Shown: positions 7,386-17,294 of the stretch, piece after piece | Layout of the letters: each line of letters starts with the position of its first letter | Numbering within the stretch: the first letter of the stretch is position 1 | Source: Acinetobacter colistiniresistens | GTDB taxonomy: Bacteria; Pseudomonadota; Gammaproteobacteria; Pseudomonadales; Moraxellaceae | Assembly (NCBI RefSeq): GCF_000413935.1 | Contig: NZ_KE340380.1 | Span: forward strand, 372,001 to 436,000 | Direction of reading: 5' to 3' | DNA: 64,000 nt | Program-made: the position numbers and the translations under genes | The notes under the pieces: generated by a model | Seen by the model: the letters and a program-made list of their open reading frames with translations, nothing else | What the model was told of the DNA's origin: nothing | Database searches by the model: none

Positions 7386-8348
7386 TTATTTCTGATTTAC
7401 TTTAGTGAGTTGACCTGTCTCATCTAAGCTAAATTGATCAAAATCATGGGCTAAATAGAAGTTCCCTTGATAGAAAGCTTGCACTTCCTCTGTGATGGCT
7501 TGTTGTCCAGTGCTGTCTTGATGGCGCGAGCTAAAGTGTGTCAGGATCAGATTGCTTAGGCCTTGTTGTTGAGCGAACTCAGCAACCATCTTGGCGGAGC
7601 TATGCATGGGGCCAGAACCCACCTTATCTAAAATGGCTTGCGTGTAGGTGCTTTCATGAATCAAAAGTTGGGCATCTTGGCATGCTTGTGCGAGTAATTC
7701 GGGCAGATCGTTGTCGCCACCGACAATGGCATGTGCGCGTTGTACTTGGATTTGAATGAAATCAGCCGCGTTCAAGGTCTGTTCATTAAATTGGATGTCC
7801 AGACCTTGCTGTAAATCTCCCCAAGCTTTGCCTTTGGGTACACCGAGTTGAACTAAAGCCTGTGTGTCTAATTTCTTTTGCGTATATTGTGCGATAATAC
7901 TAAATGCAAAACTGGATACACGATGACTGAGTGGATGGGCTTGAATCGAAAGTTCATCCGTCAGTTGTTGTGGCTGAGTCGCTTCATTCACATCGATAAA
8001 GTTGAGGGAGTAGGGCAAATGTAAATCGGTCAGTTGTGCTGTGACTTCAATCCATTGTTGAATTTCTTTTGGAGCAATAATGGTTAAAGGTGCTGTACGG
8101 GCATTCATCCCTGCGCTGGCCAATAAGCCGACTAATCCATAACAGTGATCGCCATGTACATGGGTAATGCAGATTGCAATTAAGCTTTGTAATGAAAGCT
8201 TGGCTTGTTGAATGCGGTGCTGTGTACCTTCACCAGCATCTACCAGTATCCAGTCTTTATTCTTGCTGTTGCGGATGGCTAAACCAGAAACATTGCGTGT
8301 GAGTGTGGGTACACCAGAAGATGTGCCTAAAAAAGTAAAATGAAGCAT
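7386..8348 (-). CDS. rnz: Ribonuclease Z (tRNA 3' endonuclease)
   Basis: Metallo-beta-lactamase-fold endonuclease that trims tRNA 3' trailers. Visible: the N-terminal FTFLGTSSGVPT, the zinc motif THVHGDH (His63, His65, Asp67, His68), DAGEGTQ, the later histidine segments HPLSHRV and HESTY, and the C-terminal LTHFSSRH. The start at 8348 (MLHFTFLG) fits the family; the frame extends upstream to 8444, but that part would overlap the rtcR start. 320 residues. It is divergent from rtcR, with 67 bases between the starts. Confidence 0.9.
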   Translation of the reverse strand: MLHFTFLGTSSGVPTLTRNVSGLAIRNSKNKDWILVDAGEGTQHRIQQAKLSLQSLIAICITHVHGDHCYGLVGLLASAGMNARTAPLTIIAPKEIQQWIEVTAQLTDLHLPYSLNFIDVNEATQPQQLTDELSIQAHPLSHRVSSFAFSIIAQYTQKKLDTQALVQLGVPKGKAWGDLQQGLDIQFNEQTLNAADFIQIQVQRAHAIVGGDNDLPELLAQACQDAQLLIHESTYTQAILDKVGSGPMHSSAKMVAEFAQQQGLSNLILTHFSSRHQDSTGQQAITEEVQAFYQGNFYLAHDFDQFSLDETGQLTKVNQK

Positions 8349-8415
8349 ATTATTGGAATTTTTCATTGAATTGCGTATTGTATATGATAGACATATATAA
8401 AATATTATAGAAATT

Positions 8416-10017
8416 ATGCTGAATGCAAAGAAAACCGTCGTCATTGGCTTTGTAGGCTCTACTTTAGATCAAGGAAAGCGTCCTGATCGATGGCAACGTT
8501 GGCGTCCAACGCTGAGTCTTCTGATGCATGAAGATCTGATTGTGGACGAACTGGTACTATTGCATGATCGACAACATCATAATTTAGTCAAATTTATTGC
8601 CGAAGATGCGCAAGATGTGTCGCCATCGACTAACGTGTCGGGGCAGCGTGTGAGTATTCGTGATCCTTGGGATTTTGCCGAAGTTTATGGTGCGCTGTAT
8701 GACTTTGTAAAAACCTATCCATTTGATACTGAAAAAAACAACTATCTTTTGCATATCACGACAGGCACACACGTTGCTCAGATCTGTTGGTATCTATTAG
8801 TCGATGCCAATTATTTGCCTGCCAAGCTGATTCAAAGTGCACCCAATCAACAAAAAACACCAGAAGGTGAATATCGCATCATAGATCTGGATTTATCTCG
8901 ATATGATGTTCTTAAGCAACGTTTTGAAGACGAGCAACAACAAAATTGGCAACAGCTTAAAGCAAATATTTCAACTTATAACCCTGAATTTAATCAACTG
9001 ATCACCGAGGTTGAGCTGGTTGCGACACGTTCAAGTGCCCCGATTTTGATTATGGGTGCAACAGGGGTTGGTAAATCACATTTAGCCAAACAAATCTTTC
9101 AATTAAAGAAAGACAAGTTTCATTTGAGTGGCCGCTTTATTGATGTGAACTGTGCAACCTTACGTGGTGACAGCGCCATGTCGAGTTTGTTTGGGCATAT
9201 CAAAGGTGCATTTACAGGCGCAGCAGCTTCGCGGACAGGTTTATTAAAAAGTGCCGATCAGGGTATTTTGTTTTTGGATGAAATTGGTGAGCTTGGACTG
9301 GATGAACAAGCGATGCTGCTCAAGGCGCTTGAGGATAAATCCTTTTTCCCTGTCGGAAGTGACAAAGAGGTTCAGGCAGATTTTCAACTGATTGCAGGGA
9401 CAAATCGGGATCTAAGAACCGAGGTACAAGCAGGTCGTTTCCGTGAAGATTTATGGGCGAGATTGAATACATGGACTTTCTTTTTGCCTAACCTTAAAGA
9501 TCGAATTGAAGATATTGCCCCGAATATTGAATTTGAGTTGCAACGCTTTGCGGCAAATCAGCAACGCCAATTACGCTTTCAACGTGATGCACTCGATGTG
9601 TATTTGAAATTTGCCAAGTCTAAAGAAGCATCATGGCAAGGCAATTTCCGTGATTTAACTGCCAGTGTGACGCGGTTAGCGACATTATCCAGTGGTGAGC
9701 TGATCCGTTCAGAAACAGTCGAAAAAGAGATTCAGCGTTTAAAGCAGTTGTGGTCGATTCAAACCACACAAAGTGAATTTAAGGAAAAGGATGTTCTACT
9801 CAAGTATTTAGATCAAGCGCAGTTGAGCGAGATCGATGAGTTTGATCAGATTCAACTGCGTGGAGTGCTGCAAGTCTGTGAAAATGCCAAGTCGATGGCG
9901 GATGCTGGACGTCAATTGTTTGCAGCTTCACGTCAGCAACGTAATAGCACCAATGATAGTGACCGAGTCAAAAAATATTTGGCTCGGTTTGACTTGAGTT
10001 GGGGCGATTTTCAATAA
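8416..10017 (+). CDS. rtcR: RtcR, sigma-54-dependent activator of the RNA-repair operon
   Basis: An N-terminal CARF-type sensor domain (about 1-180; the HITTGTH segment at 113-119 is the ligand-pocket region) binds RNA or cyclic-phosphate nucleotide signals. An AAA+ domain follows, with Walker A GATGVGKS (214-221), the sigma-54-contacting GAFTGA loop (264-269) and Walker B ILFLDEIGE (from 284). The C-terminal helix-turn-helix is around MADAGRQLFAASRQQR. At 533 residues it matches E. coli RtcR. In the usual arrangement rtcR is next to rtcBA; here rnz and a small ORF lie between them. Confidence 0.95.
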   Translation: MLNAKKTVVIGFVGSTLDQGKRPDRWQRWRPTLSLLMHEDLIVDELVLLHDRQHHNLVKFIAEDAQDVSPSTNVSGQRVSIRDPWDFAEVYGALYDFVKTYPFDTEKNNYLLHITTGTHVAQICWYLLVDANYLPAKLIQSAPNQQKTPEGEYRIIDLDLSRYDVLKQRFEDEQQQNWQQLKANISTYNPEFNQLITEVELVATRSSAPILIMGATGVGKSHLAKQIFQLKKDKFHLSGRFIDVNCATLRGDSAMSSLFGHIKGAFTGAAASRTGLLKSADQGILFLDEIGELGLDEQAMLLKALEDKSFFPVGSDKEVQADFQLIAGTNRDLRTEVQAGRFREDLWARLNTWTFFLPNLKDRIEDIAPNIEFELQRFAANQQRQLRFQRDALDVYLKFAKSKEASWQGNFRDLTASVTRLATLSSGELIRSETVEKEIQRLKQLWSIQTTQSEFKEKDVLLKYLDQAQLSEIDEFDQIQLRGVLQVCENAKSMADAGRQLFAASRQQRNSTNDSDRVKKYLARFDLSWGDFQ

Positions 10018-11091
10018 TTATTCAATTGGACGGTGATCTTTCTTGATTTGAGATTGGTTAGGTAGAAACTCTAAGTTCCAGAGTTTTTCGGCATGCCGAC
10101 CAAGCCACCAGAAAGATACCGCCAACAAAATAAAGAAAATGGCTTTGTGCATGCCATTCCAGAAGAACTCAAAATATTTGGTGTAGAGGTTAATGAATAA
10201 AAAGGTGATACCAAAACCACGTGAGGTAGCATCATCGTGTTTTAAACCATAAACAATTGCGATGATGGCAATAAAGGCAAACAAGACACCCCAATGCAAC
10301 AGCTCATATTGTTTAACGCTATACCAACTATTCAAGTCTCCATAATTGCCAAAGATTGAGAGAATCCATAAGGCAATAAATAGATACAGGAGTCCCATAA
10401 CATAAGTTGAATGTGCAAAGTCTTTAAAATGCGCATAGCGTTTAAACAGTAGGCTTAAGCCGATCAATACATCGCCAAAAAATACAAAGCGTAAAGGGAA
10501 GTTCATGCCTAGATAATAGGCACCCCAGCCAGACATATAGCCTGTTTCCGTCCCAAACCATGAGCCGAGCGATAGTAGCGAAAACACCCAAATCAATCTG
10601 GATGGGAACCAGAAGGCAAGTGCTGCATAAATGATGGTGGAGAGCAGAAATAGCAAAGAGAAATGCCCACTACCTGTATCAATCGCTTGGCCGAAATAAG
10701 CCACAGACGCTGCGGTAGACAACACGCCTGCGAAAATAATCGCCTCATTGCTAAATTGATGTAAGGGTTTGGTTTTACGCCGATGATAGGCAAAGCCATA
10801 AAAGGCTGCTGCAACCACAGCAAAAATCAGACAGGGAATGATTTTTGAATCAATAAAGATTTTTTCAATCAATTCCATCAAGAACTGATCAGCGGTAATT
10901 GCAGCAATCGCAATCACCGCACAAATCATTGAAATCCAGAATGAATATTTTGCCAGTCGTTCCCAGTCAAACGGCCGAATTGAAAAACTCTGATTTAACT
11001 CATTGGCTACATCAGACGTAATCGTGCCTTGTTGTTGCCATTGTTCAATGGTTTGCTTTAAAAAAAGTCCCTGTTTTTTATTTAATTTCAT
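10018..11091 (-). CDS. DUF2157-domain membrane protein
   Basis: 357 residues. The N-terminal cytosolic stretch (FLKQTIEQWQQQGTITSDVANEL) is the typical DUF2157 opening, followed by about ten hydrophobic segments. The ATG at 11091 is preferred over an upstream start at 11118. Function is unknown. It converges on rtcR with a single base between the two stop regions, so the genes probably share a transcription end. Confidence 0.75.
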   Translation of the reverse strand: MKLNKKQGLFLKQTIEQWQQQGTITSDVANELNQSFSIRPFDWERLAKYSFWISMICAVIAIAAITADQFLMELIEKIFIDSKIIPCLIFAVVAAAFYGFAYHRRKTKPLHQFSNEAIIFAGVLSTAASVAYFGQAIDTGSGHFSLLFLLSTIIYAALAFWFPSRLIWVFSLLSLGSWFGTETGYMSGWGAYYLGMNFPLRFVFFGDVLIGLSLLFKRYAHFKDFAHSTYVMGLLYLFIALWILSIFGNYGDLNSWYSVKQYELLHWGVLFAFIAIIAIVYGLKHDDATSRGFGITFLFINLYTKYFEFFWNGMHKAIFFILLAVSFWWLGRHAEKLWNLEFLPNQSQIKKDHRPIE

Positions 11092-11184
11092 TATTAAAGA
11101 ACCCGAATGTCTGTACATTTATACTGATATAACAGACATTGGATTCAAAACACGTATTCTTTTCTTAGTAATTTGTTGTTAAGT

Positions 11185-11814
11185 CTACAGTTTTAAAAAA
11201 CGAGCAATGACTTGACGCAACTGTTTTAGATACCCTGTGAAGAAATGATTGGCGCCTGGCAAAATCGTGATCGGATGCTTTTGTGGTTTTGCCCACGCGA
11301 TCATATCTGAGAGCAGGGTAATATCATCCTGCTCGCCGTGAACAAACAGAATATCACCATCAATTGCAGGGGTTTTGTAATGACGTAAATCAACCACCGA
11401 ACCTGTTGGCAAGCCACATAACACCAACTGTTTAGGACGTAACTCATTGCTGAGTTGGGCTTGGCATTTTGCCAGTACATGTGAACCAAAGCTAAAACCA
11501 CCTGCGTAGAAGGTTAAACCTGCATGCTTTTCACGGGCATATTCAATCACAGCCATGATGTCATCAGTCTCGCCGTGCCCTTGGTCATGTGTGCCTTCAC
11601 TACCAGCTAAACCGCGGAAGCTGGGGCGGTAAACGACACAGCCCATTTCATTGAAAATCTGAGCCAATAAAACAGGGACTTTGTGATGAGGTGTACCACC
11701 TTGTAAGGGATGTGGATGGCAGACAACAGCAAAACCTGTGATTTCACCTTGGGGTTGATCGACAAACATTTCAATTTGACCAACAGGACCTTGGATGAAT
11801 AATTGCTCAGACAT
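11185..11814 (-). CDS. Alpha/beta hydrolase
   Basis: 209 residues, cytosolic. Visible: an oxyanion-type HPHPLQGGTPHHK segment, PSFRGLAGSEG, and the nucleophile elbow GGFSFGS (Ser108). The probable catalytic aspartate is in HGEQDD and the histidine in GANHFF. This short cap-less form resembles the widespread YfhR/CocE-like hydrolases of unknown substrate. It stands alone on the minus strand, divergent from yaaA. Confidence 0.85.
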   Translation of the reverse strand: MSEQLFIQGPVGQIEMFVDQPQGEITGFAVVCHPHPLQGGTPHHKVPVLLAQIFNEMGCVVYRPSFRGLAGSEGTHDQGHGETDDIMAVIEYAREKHAGLTFYAGGFSFGSHVLAKCQAQLSNELRPKQLVLCGLPTGSVVDLRHYKTPAIDGDILFVHGEQDDITLLSDMIAWAKPQKHPITILPGANHFFTGYLKQLRQVIARFLKL

Positions 11815-11939
11815 AAGATACGCAATGGATAATGGAAGAATCCACTATTTTACCGATAAAACTGAACGAGAACACGAATTGGCATTAAAAATTATCAACT
11901 GTTATAGTTTCACCAAGATAAATTTATTTTTGATTGATT

Positions 11940-12722
11940 ATGCTTGCTTTAATTTCTCCTGCTAAAACACTTGATTACACCACAGCACTTCCTACAGATA
12001 CGCATACTCAGCCACGTTTATTGGCACAATCTCAACAGTTGATTGATGTATGTCGTAAACTGTCGGCAACTGAAATCGCATCCTTGATGACAGTAAGCGA
12101 GAAAATCGCAAATTTAAATGTAGAGCGTTTTCGTGACTGGAAGGCTGATTTTGATTTTTCCAATGCACGCCAAGCCTTGTTTGCATTTAAAGGCGACGTA
12201 TATACAGGTTTAGATGCGTATCACTTAAAAGACCAAGAGATTGATTTTGCGCAGCAGCATTTACGTATGTTGTCTGGACTTTATGGTTTATTGCGTCCGT
12301 TGGATTTGATGATGCCGTACCGTTTGGAAATGGGGACTAAACTAAAAAATAAGCGTGGTCATAATCTATATGAATTCTGGGGTAGTATGATCACCGATCA
12401 AATTAACCAAGATTTAGCTGAAATTGATGCGAAAGTATTGGTAAATTTGGCCTCTGACGAATATTATAAATCTGTGAATGAAAAGAAAATTCAGGCAGAA
12501 ATTATTAAGCCTGTATTCTTGGATCAGAAGAACGGAAAATATAAAGTCATTAGTTTCTATGCGAAAAAAGCGCGTGGATTGATGGCAAGATACTTGATTG
12601 AAAATAAATTAAGCCAAGCAGAACAATTAAAAGCATTTGATAGTGAAGGGTATTACTTTGATGCTGAAAGTTCATCGGATAAAGAATTGGTCTTTAAGCG
12701 AGATGAGCAACACGCAGCTTAG
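11940..12722 (+). CDS. yaaA: Peroxide-stress protein YaaA (UPF0246)
   Basis: 260 residues beginning [15 protein letters not shown], the family signature. KFRGDVY-type (FKGDVYTGL), [12 protein letters not shown] and [11 protein letters not shown] are all present. In E. coli YaaA lowers free intracellular iron during peroxide stress and binds DNA. The ATG at 11940 is preferred to a TTG six bases upstream. The next small gene follows after about 20 bases. Confidence 0.93.
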   Translation: MLALISPAKTLDYTTALPTDTHTQPRLLAQSQQLIDVCRKLSATEIASLMTVSEKIANLNVERFRDWKADFDFSNARQALFAFKGDVYTGLDAYHLKDQEIDFAQQHLRMLSGLYGLLRPLDLMMPYRLEMGTKLKNKRGHNLYEFWGSMITDQINQDLAEIDAKVLVNLASDEYYKSVNEKKIQAEIIKPVFLDQKNGKYKVISFYAKKARGLMARYLIENKLSQAEQLKAFDSEGYYFDAESSSDKELVFKRDEQHAA

Positions 12723-12743
12723 ATTTGCCTTGGGCAGGGTGGG

Positions 12744-13007
12744 ATGTTAACCAAAGAGCATTTATTAAAACACGCAATATCGTCTGATCAAGTCCTGATT
12801 AAAGGCCACCTGACAGAACCTCGGAGTTATGGGGTGTATGCATTGCCTTTAGATCGGGATGGTACTCGACGATTTCGATTTGGTAATCATCCTATGCGCC
12901 AACAGGAACTGAAACATGAGTTTGGTTCCTGTACCTTATATCAGCTTTTTTTAGAGCGTAAAGATGCTGAATCATTGGCAAAGTGGCTGAATAAAGAAAT
13001 CCAATGA
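12744..13007 (+). CDS. Small conserved hypothetical protein
   Basis: 87 residues, soluble, with a basic centre (DRDGTRRFRFGNHPMRQQE). ATG is preceded by GGTGGG. It lies 21 bases after yaaA and 9 bases before the HD-domain gene, so it is probably co-transcribed with both. No family is recognised. Confidence 0.6.
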   Translation: MLTKEHLLKHAISSDQVLIKGHLTEPRSYGVYALPLDRDGTRRFRFGNHPMRQQELKHEFGSCTLYQLFLERKDAESLAKWLNKEIQ

Positions 13008-13016
13008 GGATGAGTA

Positions 13017-13631
13017 ATGCAGCAGTATTTATCCACATTAGAAAAATCATGGTTTGAGCTGCATCAGCATTATCATTTTGCTGAGCCGCAGAAAATTTTT
13101 AACAAGTTGATTGTTGCCTATAGTGAAAAGCAGCGCGCGTATCATACGCTTCAGCATTTATATGAATGTCTAGTTCTAGTTGACTCGATTCGAGCTGATT
13201 TAAATGATGCACATGCAGTTGTCTTGGCGCTCTGGTTCCATGATGCAGTTTATGACCCACAAGCAAAAGACAATGAACTTAAAAGTGCTGAGCTATTTGA
13301 ACAGTATCTGGCTCAAGATTTACCAAACGATATTGTTGAAACGATAAAGCGATGGATTCTTGCCACGCAAAAGCATGCATCGACAGATGAGCTGGATTTA
13401 CAGTTTTTACTGGATATTGATTTGGCGATTCTAGCGGCTGCACCAGACCGTTTTGCGGAATATGAGCAGCAGATTCAGCAGGAATATGCTTGGGTTGATC
13501 CAGATGTCTATTCGATTAAAAGAAAAGAAGTTCTAGCGCATTTTTATCAGACGGAGCCGCTTTATCAAACGGAAATTTTCCAGCAGCGTTTTGAGCAAAG
13601 GGCGAAAGGGAATTTGAGGAAGGTTGTTTGA
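13017..13631 (+). CDS. HD-superfamily predicted phosphohydrolase
   Basis: 204 residues. The metal-binding pattern is visible as YHTLQH(LYE), then WFHDAVYDP (the HD pair), then KHAS and DIDLAIL. This matches the widespread HD proteins annotated as predicted metal-dependent phosphohydrolases, whose substrate is unknown. GAGG sits eight bases upstream of the ATG. It is the last gene of the yaaA group. Confidence 0.8.
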   Translation: MQQYLSTLEKSWFELHQHYHFAEPQKIFNKLIVAYSEKQRAYHTLQHLYECLVLVDSIRADLNDAHAVVLALWFHDAVYDPQAKDNELKSAELFEQYLAQDLPNDIVETIKRWILATQKHASTDELDLQFLLDIDLAILAAAPDRFAEYEQQIQQEYAWVDPDVYSIKRKEVLAHFYQTEPLYQTEIFQQRFEQRAKGNLRKVV

Positions 13632-13701
13632 GATTAGATCTCTATTTAATAAGGATTTTTGAATAAATAATTAAAGCTAAAGATATATCTAATCTGAGAG
13701 T

Positions 13702-14028
13702 TTATTGAATATAATTTATTGCGTATTTTTCTTGGTTTTCATAAATTTTTAACTCAATCACCCCATCTTTCCGATTTCCTTTTATATAGAAATGATAGTA
13801 ATAATATGGTGTATGGTCTTGGCTATCTCCAGAATACCAGCCAGATTTTCTTAGTTTATAATTTTCTATCGTTCCATATTTTTCATGTAATTCTGTATCG
13901 TGTTGGAATATTTGAGCAATATTCCTCTCATTTTTCTTGTAATCTTTATTTGTCATATAAGTTGAAAAATATGCTAAGCAAATTGCTAACACTAAAAAAG
14001 TTAGAATTTTTTTTACATTCAACTTCAT
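13702..14028 (-). CDS. Small membrane-anchored hypothetical protein
   Basis: 108 residues. An N-terminal hydrophobic helix (about 8-25, ILTFLVLAICLAYF) is followed by a charged periplasmic domain rich in Tyr and Lys. The C-terminal YYYYHFYIKGNRKDG resembles the Coa1/Tim21-like beta fold (G-x-Y pattern), but this is only a weak likeness. The AT-rich codon use differs from its neighbours and suggests an accessory gene. Confidence 0.55.
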   Translation of the reverse strand: MKLNVKKILTFLVLAICLAYFSTYMTNKDYKKNERNIAQIFQHDTELHEKYGTIENYKLRKSGWYSGDSQDHTPYYYYHFYIKGNRKDGVIELKIYENQEKYAINYIQ

Positions 14029-14169
14029 TTTATACTCTTAGATATCAGCATTGTAAAATAAGAAAGAATTTGATATTTTTTTGACAATAAGGTTTAGCTA
14101 ATGTGTTAATTTCACTAGAGTTAAGCTGAACACATCTTCGTCATAATTGCGTAGTTTATAAAAGAAAAG

Positions 14170-14200
14170 TAACGAAGGAATAGAATTTATCCCTTCGTTA
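14170..14200 (-). terminator. Intrinsic terminator of the thiS-thiG operon
   Basis: A 9-bp stem (TAACGAAGG at 14170-14178 with CCTTCGTTA at 14192-14200). On the minus strand it is followed by ACTTTTCTTTT. It lies just past the thiG stop. Confidence 0.75.
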
Positions 14201-14206
14201 AACAAA

Positions 14207-14992
14207 TTACTTGAAGAAATAACCAGTTTCTGGTGAGCTTGCATTCGCCATACGCTTACGCGGCATACGACCCGCTAAAAACGCTTCACGACCTGCTTCA
14301 ACTGCTTTTTTCATGGCAGAAGCCATCAAAATTGGATTTTGCGCAGCCGCAATCGCTGTATTCATTAATACGCCGTCACAACCCAATTCCATTGCAATGG
14401 CAGCATCGCTGGCTGTACCAACACCAGCATCCACCAAGACAGGGACTTTGGCATTTTCTTTGATGATTGAAATAGTATGTGGATTCAGAATACCGAGACC
14501 AGAACCGATCAAGCTGCCCAAGGGCATGATCGCAACGCAACCCATACTTTCAAGTTCTTGTGCAACAATTGGGTCATCCGAGGTATAGACCATGATTTCA
14601 AAGCCATCATCAATCAAGGTCTGCGCAGCTTTCAGTGTTGCAGTGACATTTGGATATAAAGTTTTTTCATCACCAAGTACTTCTAACTTCACCAGATTGT
14701 GACCATCAAGCAGTTCACGTGCCAACATACAGGTACGAATTGCGCTATCCGCATCAAAGCAGCCTGCCGTATTTGGCAGAATCGTGTATTTTTCTGGTGG
14801 AATTACTGAAAGCAAGTTCGGCTGATCAGCATGCTGTCCGATATTTACACGACGAATTGCCACGGTAATAATTTCAGCACCACTGGCTTGAATGGCTAAA
14901 TCAGTTTCATTGAGGTCTTTATATTTACCTGTCCCAACCAATAAACGAGATTGGAAAGTACGAGAACCAATAATTAAAGGGGAATCTTGCAT
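14207..14992 (-). CDS. thiG: Thiazole synthase
   Basis: Makes the thiazole phosphate of thiamine from deoxyxylulose phosphate, dehydroglycine and ThiS-thiocarboxylate. Visible: the N-terminal [14 protein letters not shown] with the Schiff-base-region lysines, then [26 protein letters not shown], and the phosphate-binding [16 protein letters not shown]. 261 residues, standard length. GGAG lies upstream of the ATG. It follows thiS by about 20 bases. Confidence 0.96.
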   Translation of the reverse strand: MQDSPLIIGSRTFQSRLLVGTGKYKDLNETDLAIQASGAEIITVAIRRVNIGQHADQPNLLSVIPPEKYTILPNTAGCFDADSAIRTCMLARELLDGHNLVKLEVLGDEKTLYPNVTATLKAAQTLIDDGFEIMVYTSDDPIVAQELESMGCVAIMPLGSLIGSGLGILNPHTISIIKENAKVPVLVDAGVGTASDAAIAMELGCDGVLMNTAIAAAQNPILMASAMKKAVEAGREAFLAGRMPRKRMANASSPETGYFFK

Positions 14993-15015
14993 GGGCTTAC
15001 TCCATTTTTAGCCAA

Positions 15016-15213
15016 TTAGCCGCCACCAACAGCTTGAATAATTTCAATACGATCTTCAGGAGCAATTGCGGTTTGCTCAAGTCTACTTTTCGGAATAATC
15101 TGTTGGTTCTTTTCTACAGCGAAGCGTTTGCCTTCAAGCGCTAAGCTTTGAATCAATTGCTGTAGGTTTTCACAAGACGTGTCTGTTGACTCGCCATTTA
15201 AATAGATGTGCAT
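15016..15213 (-). CDS. thiS: Sulfur carrier protein ThiS
   Basis: A 65-residue ubiquitin-like carrier beginning MHIYLNGES and ending VGGG. The C-terminal Gly-Gly is adenylated by ThiF and thiocarboxylated for thiazole synthesis. AAGGA is at the right spacing for the ATG at 15213; a TTG six bases upstream is less likely. It lies between DUF423 and thiG in one operon. Confidence 0.93.
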   Translation of the reverse strand: MHIYLNGESTDTSCENLQQLIQSLALEGKRFAVEKNQQIIPKSRLEQTAIAPEDRIEIIQAVGGG

Positions 15214-15222
15214 GATCAATCC

Positions 15223-15588
15223 TTATTTCGCATGCTTGATTGCTTGCCATGCGAGTAACAACCAGCCCGCAATCATAAATGCGCCGCCAATTGGGGTAAT
15301 TGCACCTAAGATTCGAGGCAGGCCGAGCGCCATAATGTACAACGAACCGCAGAAAAAGATGATACCAATTTGGATCAAAATAAAAGGAATTTTTATTGGG
15401 AAGGTTGCTGTGGTTTTATGCAGGACACCCAAGATAAGCAAACCAATCGCATGATAGAAAAAGTATTGAGTTGCTGTACCCCACCAAGTCAATTGCTCTG
15501 GGGTTGCAAAAGATTTGAGTCCATGAGCACCAAAAGCACCCAACATAACTGCAAGCGCAAGGTTAAGCGCCGAGATAGCTATCCACAT
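15223..15588 (-). CDS. DUF423-family membrane protein (YgdD-like)
   Basis: 121 residues with four hydrophobic helices. Opening MWIAISALNLALAVMLGAFGAHGLK and the internal WWGTATQYFFYHAIGLL are typical of DUF423. Function is unknown. Nine bases separate it from thiS, so it is probably the first gene of the thiS-thiG operon. Confidence 0.88.
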   Translation of the reverse strand: MWIAISALNLALAVMLGAFGAHGLKSFATPEQLTWWGTATQYFFYHAIGLLILGVLHKTTATFPIKIPFILIQIGIIFFCGSLYIMALGLPRILGAITPIGGAFMIAGWLLLAWQAIKHAK

Positions 15589-15662
15589 AATGATAATGGA
15601 ACTGGAAATTTGATGAACAAAGTTAACATATTCGAGGGCTTAAACAAAGCCAGATAAAACAA

Positions 15663-15680
15663 AAGGGCATTAAAGCCCTT
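15663..15680 (-). terminator. Intrinsic terminator of rpoH
   Basis: AAGGGC (15663-15668) pairs with GCCCTT (15675-15680). Minus-strand transcripts then run into TTTGTTTT. It lies just downstream of the rpoH stop. Confidence 0.75.
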
Positions 15681-15695
15681 GTGTTTGTTTTAGTT

Positions 15696-16565
15696 CTAGC
15701 TTGCAGACATTGCGGTCTTGATTTTCTCCATTGCATTTTTTTCAAGCTGGCGAATTCGTTCCGCGGAAACGTTATATTCAGCAGCCAGTTCATGCAAAGT
15801 CGATTTATCATCATCTAACCAGCGGCGTTGTAAGATATTACGAGAGCGATCATCAAGCTGTTCCATTGCCTCGTGTAAGGCAGAGGTACTTTGCTCTTCA
15901 TAATCTTCTTCTTCAATCAGGCGCGCAGGGTCGTAACGATTATCTTCTAGATAAAGTGCAGGAGCGGTATGTGGTGTATCGTCATCATCATCACCTTGTG
16001 CTTCAAAAGCAGCATCATAAGCGGTTAAACGACCTTCCATTTCGAGCACTTGCTCTGGTGTTACGTTCAAATCATTGGCAATTGATTTCGCTTCTTCCAA
16101 AGTGAGTCGTTTGCTCGATTTTTTAAGGCTACGTAAGTTAAAGAATAATTTACGTTGTGCCTTGGTCGTTGCGATTTTGACAATACGCCAGTTACGAATC
16201 ACATATTCGTGAATTTCAGCTTTAATCCAGTGCACAGCAAAAGAAACTAAGCGAACACCCATATTCGGATCGAAGCGTTTTACCGCTTTCATTAATCCGA
16301 GGTTACCTTCTTGAATAAGATCACCTTGTGGTAATCCATAACCTGCATAACTACGTGCAATATGTACGACAAAGCGTAAATGTGACATCACCAATAATTT
16401 GGCAGCATCAAGGTCTTGGTCATAATAATAACGCTCAGCAAGTTCTTTTTCCTGCTCGGCCGTTAAGATTGGAATTTGATTGACAGTACTGATATATGCA
16501 CCAAGGTTTACACCTGGCGCAGACAATGACAGGGGCATCAATTGATTGCTGCTGTCAGTAGTCAT
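15696..16565 (-). CDS. rpoH: RNA polymerase heat-shock sigma factor RpoH (sigma-32)
   Basis: 289 residues. Region 2 is visible from [20 protein letters not shown] through [14 protein letters not shown] and [21 protein letters not shown]. The RpoH box QRKLFFNLR, diagnostic for sigma-32, follows. Region 4 ends with a helix-turn-helix ([19 protein letters not shown]). AAGGAG sits ahead of the ATG. The DDDDD stretch near residue 180 is unusually acidic. It is a single-gene unit. Confidence 0.97.
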   Translation of the reverse strand: MTTDSSNQLMPLSLSAPGVNLGAYISTVNQIPILTAEQEKELAERYYYDQDLDAAKLLVMSHLRFVVHIARSYAGYGLPQGDLIQEGNLGLMKAVKRFDPNMGVRLVSFAVHWIKAEIHEYVIRNWRIVKIATTKAQRKLFFNLRSLKKSSKRLTLEEAKSIANDLNVTPEQVLEMEGRLTAYDAAFEAQGDDDDDTPHTAPALYLEDNRYDPARLIEEEDYEEQSTSALHEAMEQLDDRSRNILQRRWLDDDKSTLHELAAEYNVSAERIRQLEKNAMEKIKTAMSAS

Positions 16566-16697
16566 GGAGTCTCCTTATAGGATGATATTTAAGTCAACAA
16601 TTTCATCTTAATGCGAATGTTCTTCATCACTAAGGAAATTTGAGTATAGAAATGTAAATTAAGCAATTTTATCTTTAACCAAGAGTTTAACAAAGAA

Positions 16698-16943
16698 TTA
16701 CATAGATTCAATTAAATAGTGAAATTCATGGTCTGAAATTTTCTGTGTCTGGCATTGAAGTTGTTGGATTTTGCAATATCGTGTTACATCAATTTCGCTA
16801 TGTGGATCAGAAGATTTCAGTAAATATTGTTTTGAACCTTCAGTTTTCTTTAACGCGCGTTTCAACATGAGTAACGGCATAGGGCAAGGCTGTCCGAGTG
16901 CATCAATTATTTCAGGAGAATTGGGGGTATCAGTCATATTCAT
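16698..16943 (-). CDS. TusA/SirA-family sulfurtransferase
   Basis: 81 residues. The active-site cysteine is in ALGQPCPMPLLMLKRAL, the family signature (Cys-Pro-x-Pro). TusA relays persulfide sulfur for tRNA thiolation and molybdenum cofactor. The C-terminal half is typical but the sequence is not close enough to name it tusA firmly. A second ATG at 16937 could be the start. Confidence 0.82.
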   Translation of the reverse strand: MNMTDTPNSPEIIDALGQPCPMPLLMLKRALKKTEGSKQYLLKSSDPHSEIDVTRYCKIQQLQCQTQKISDHEFHYLIESM

Positions 16944-17294
16944 TTAAATTATTTCATTCGAAATCATATTAACAAATTTTTGCGTAATTTTTGAGAGAAA
17001 AATTTCATTAAAAAAATAGCTAAATTATTGAAAAAAACAGATAGAAACTAGGGAAATAACTAAAAATAATTCTATTAATTGTCATAAACCCGTGATAAGC
17101 TCGATGCGTTTTAGGAAGAGTTTAATGCAATATTATTGTAATAAACCCTAATAACAAATGGATGTAACCGGAAATTGTTGATAGTTTTACAGAATGATTA
17201 CAAGCTTTAAAATTATAAATATTTTAAAACCTTGTTGGCTCTGCTGTTTGCAACACCGGAAGGTCCTTATCTTTCAAAATCTGAGGATTGACTT
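16944..17294. other. Long AT-rich leader region upstream of the cold-shock gene
   Basis: 351 bases without an ORF. It must hold the promoters of both the TusA-like gene and the cold-shock gene. A GC-richer stretch at 17232-17270 (TTGGCTCTGCTG, then CACCGGAAGGTCC) just before the coding region may be part of a long 5' UTR, as cold-shock mRNAs often have. I see no definite promoter consensus. Confidence 0.4.
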
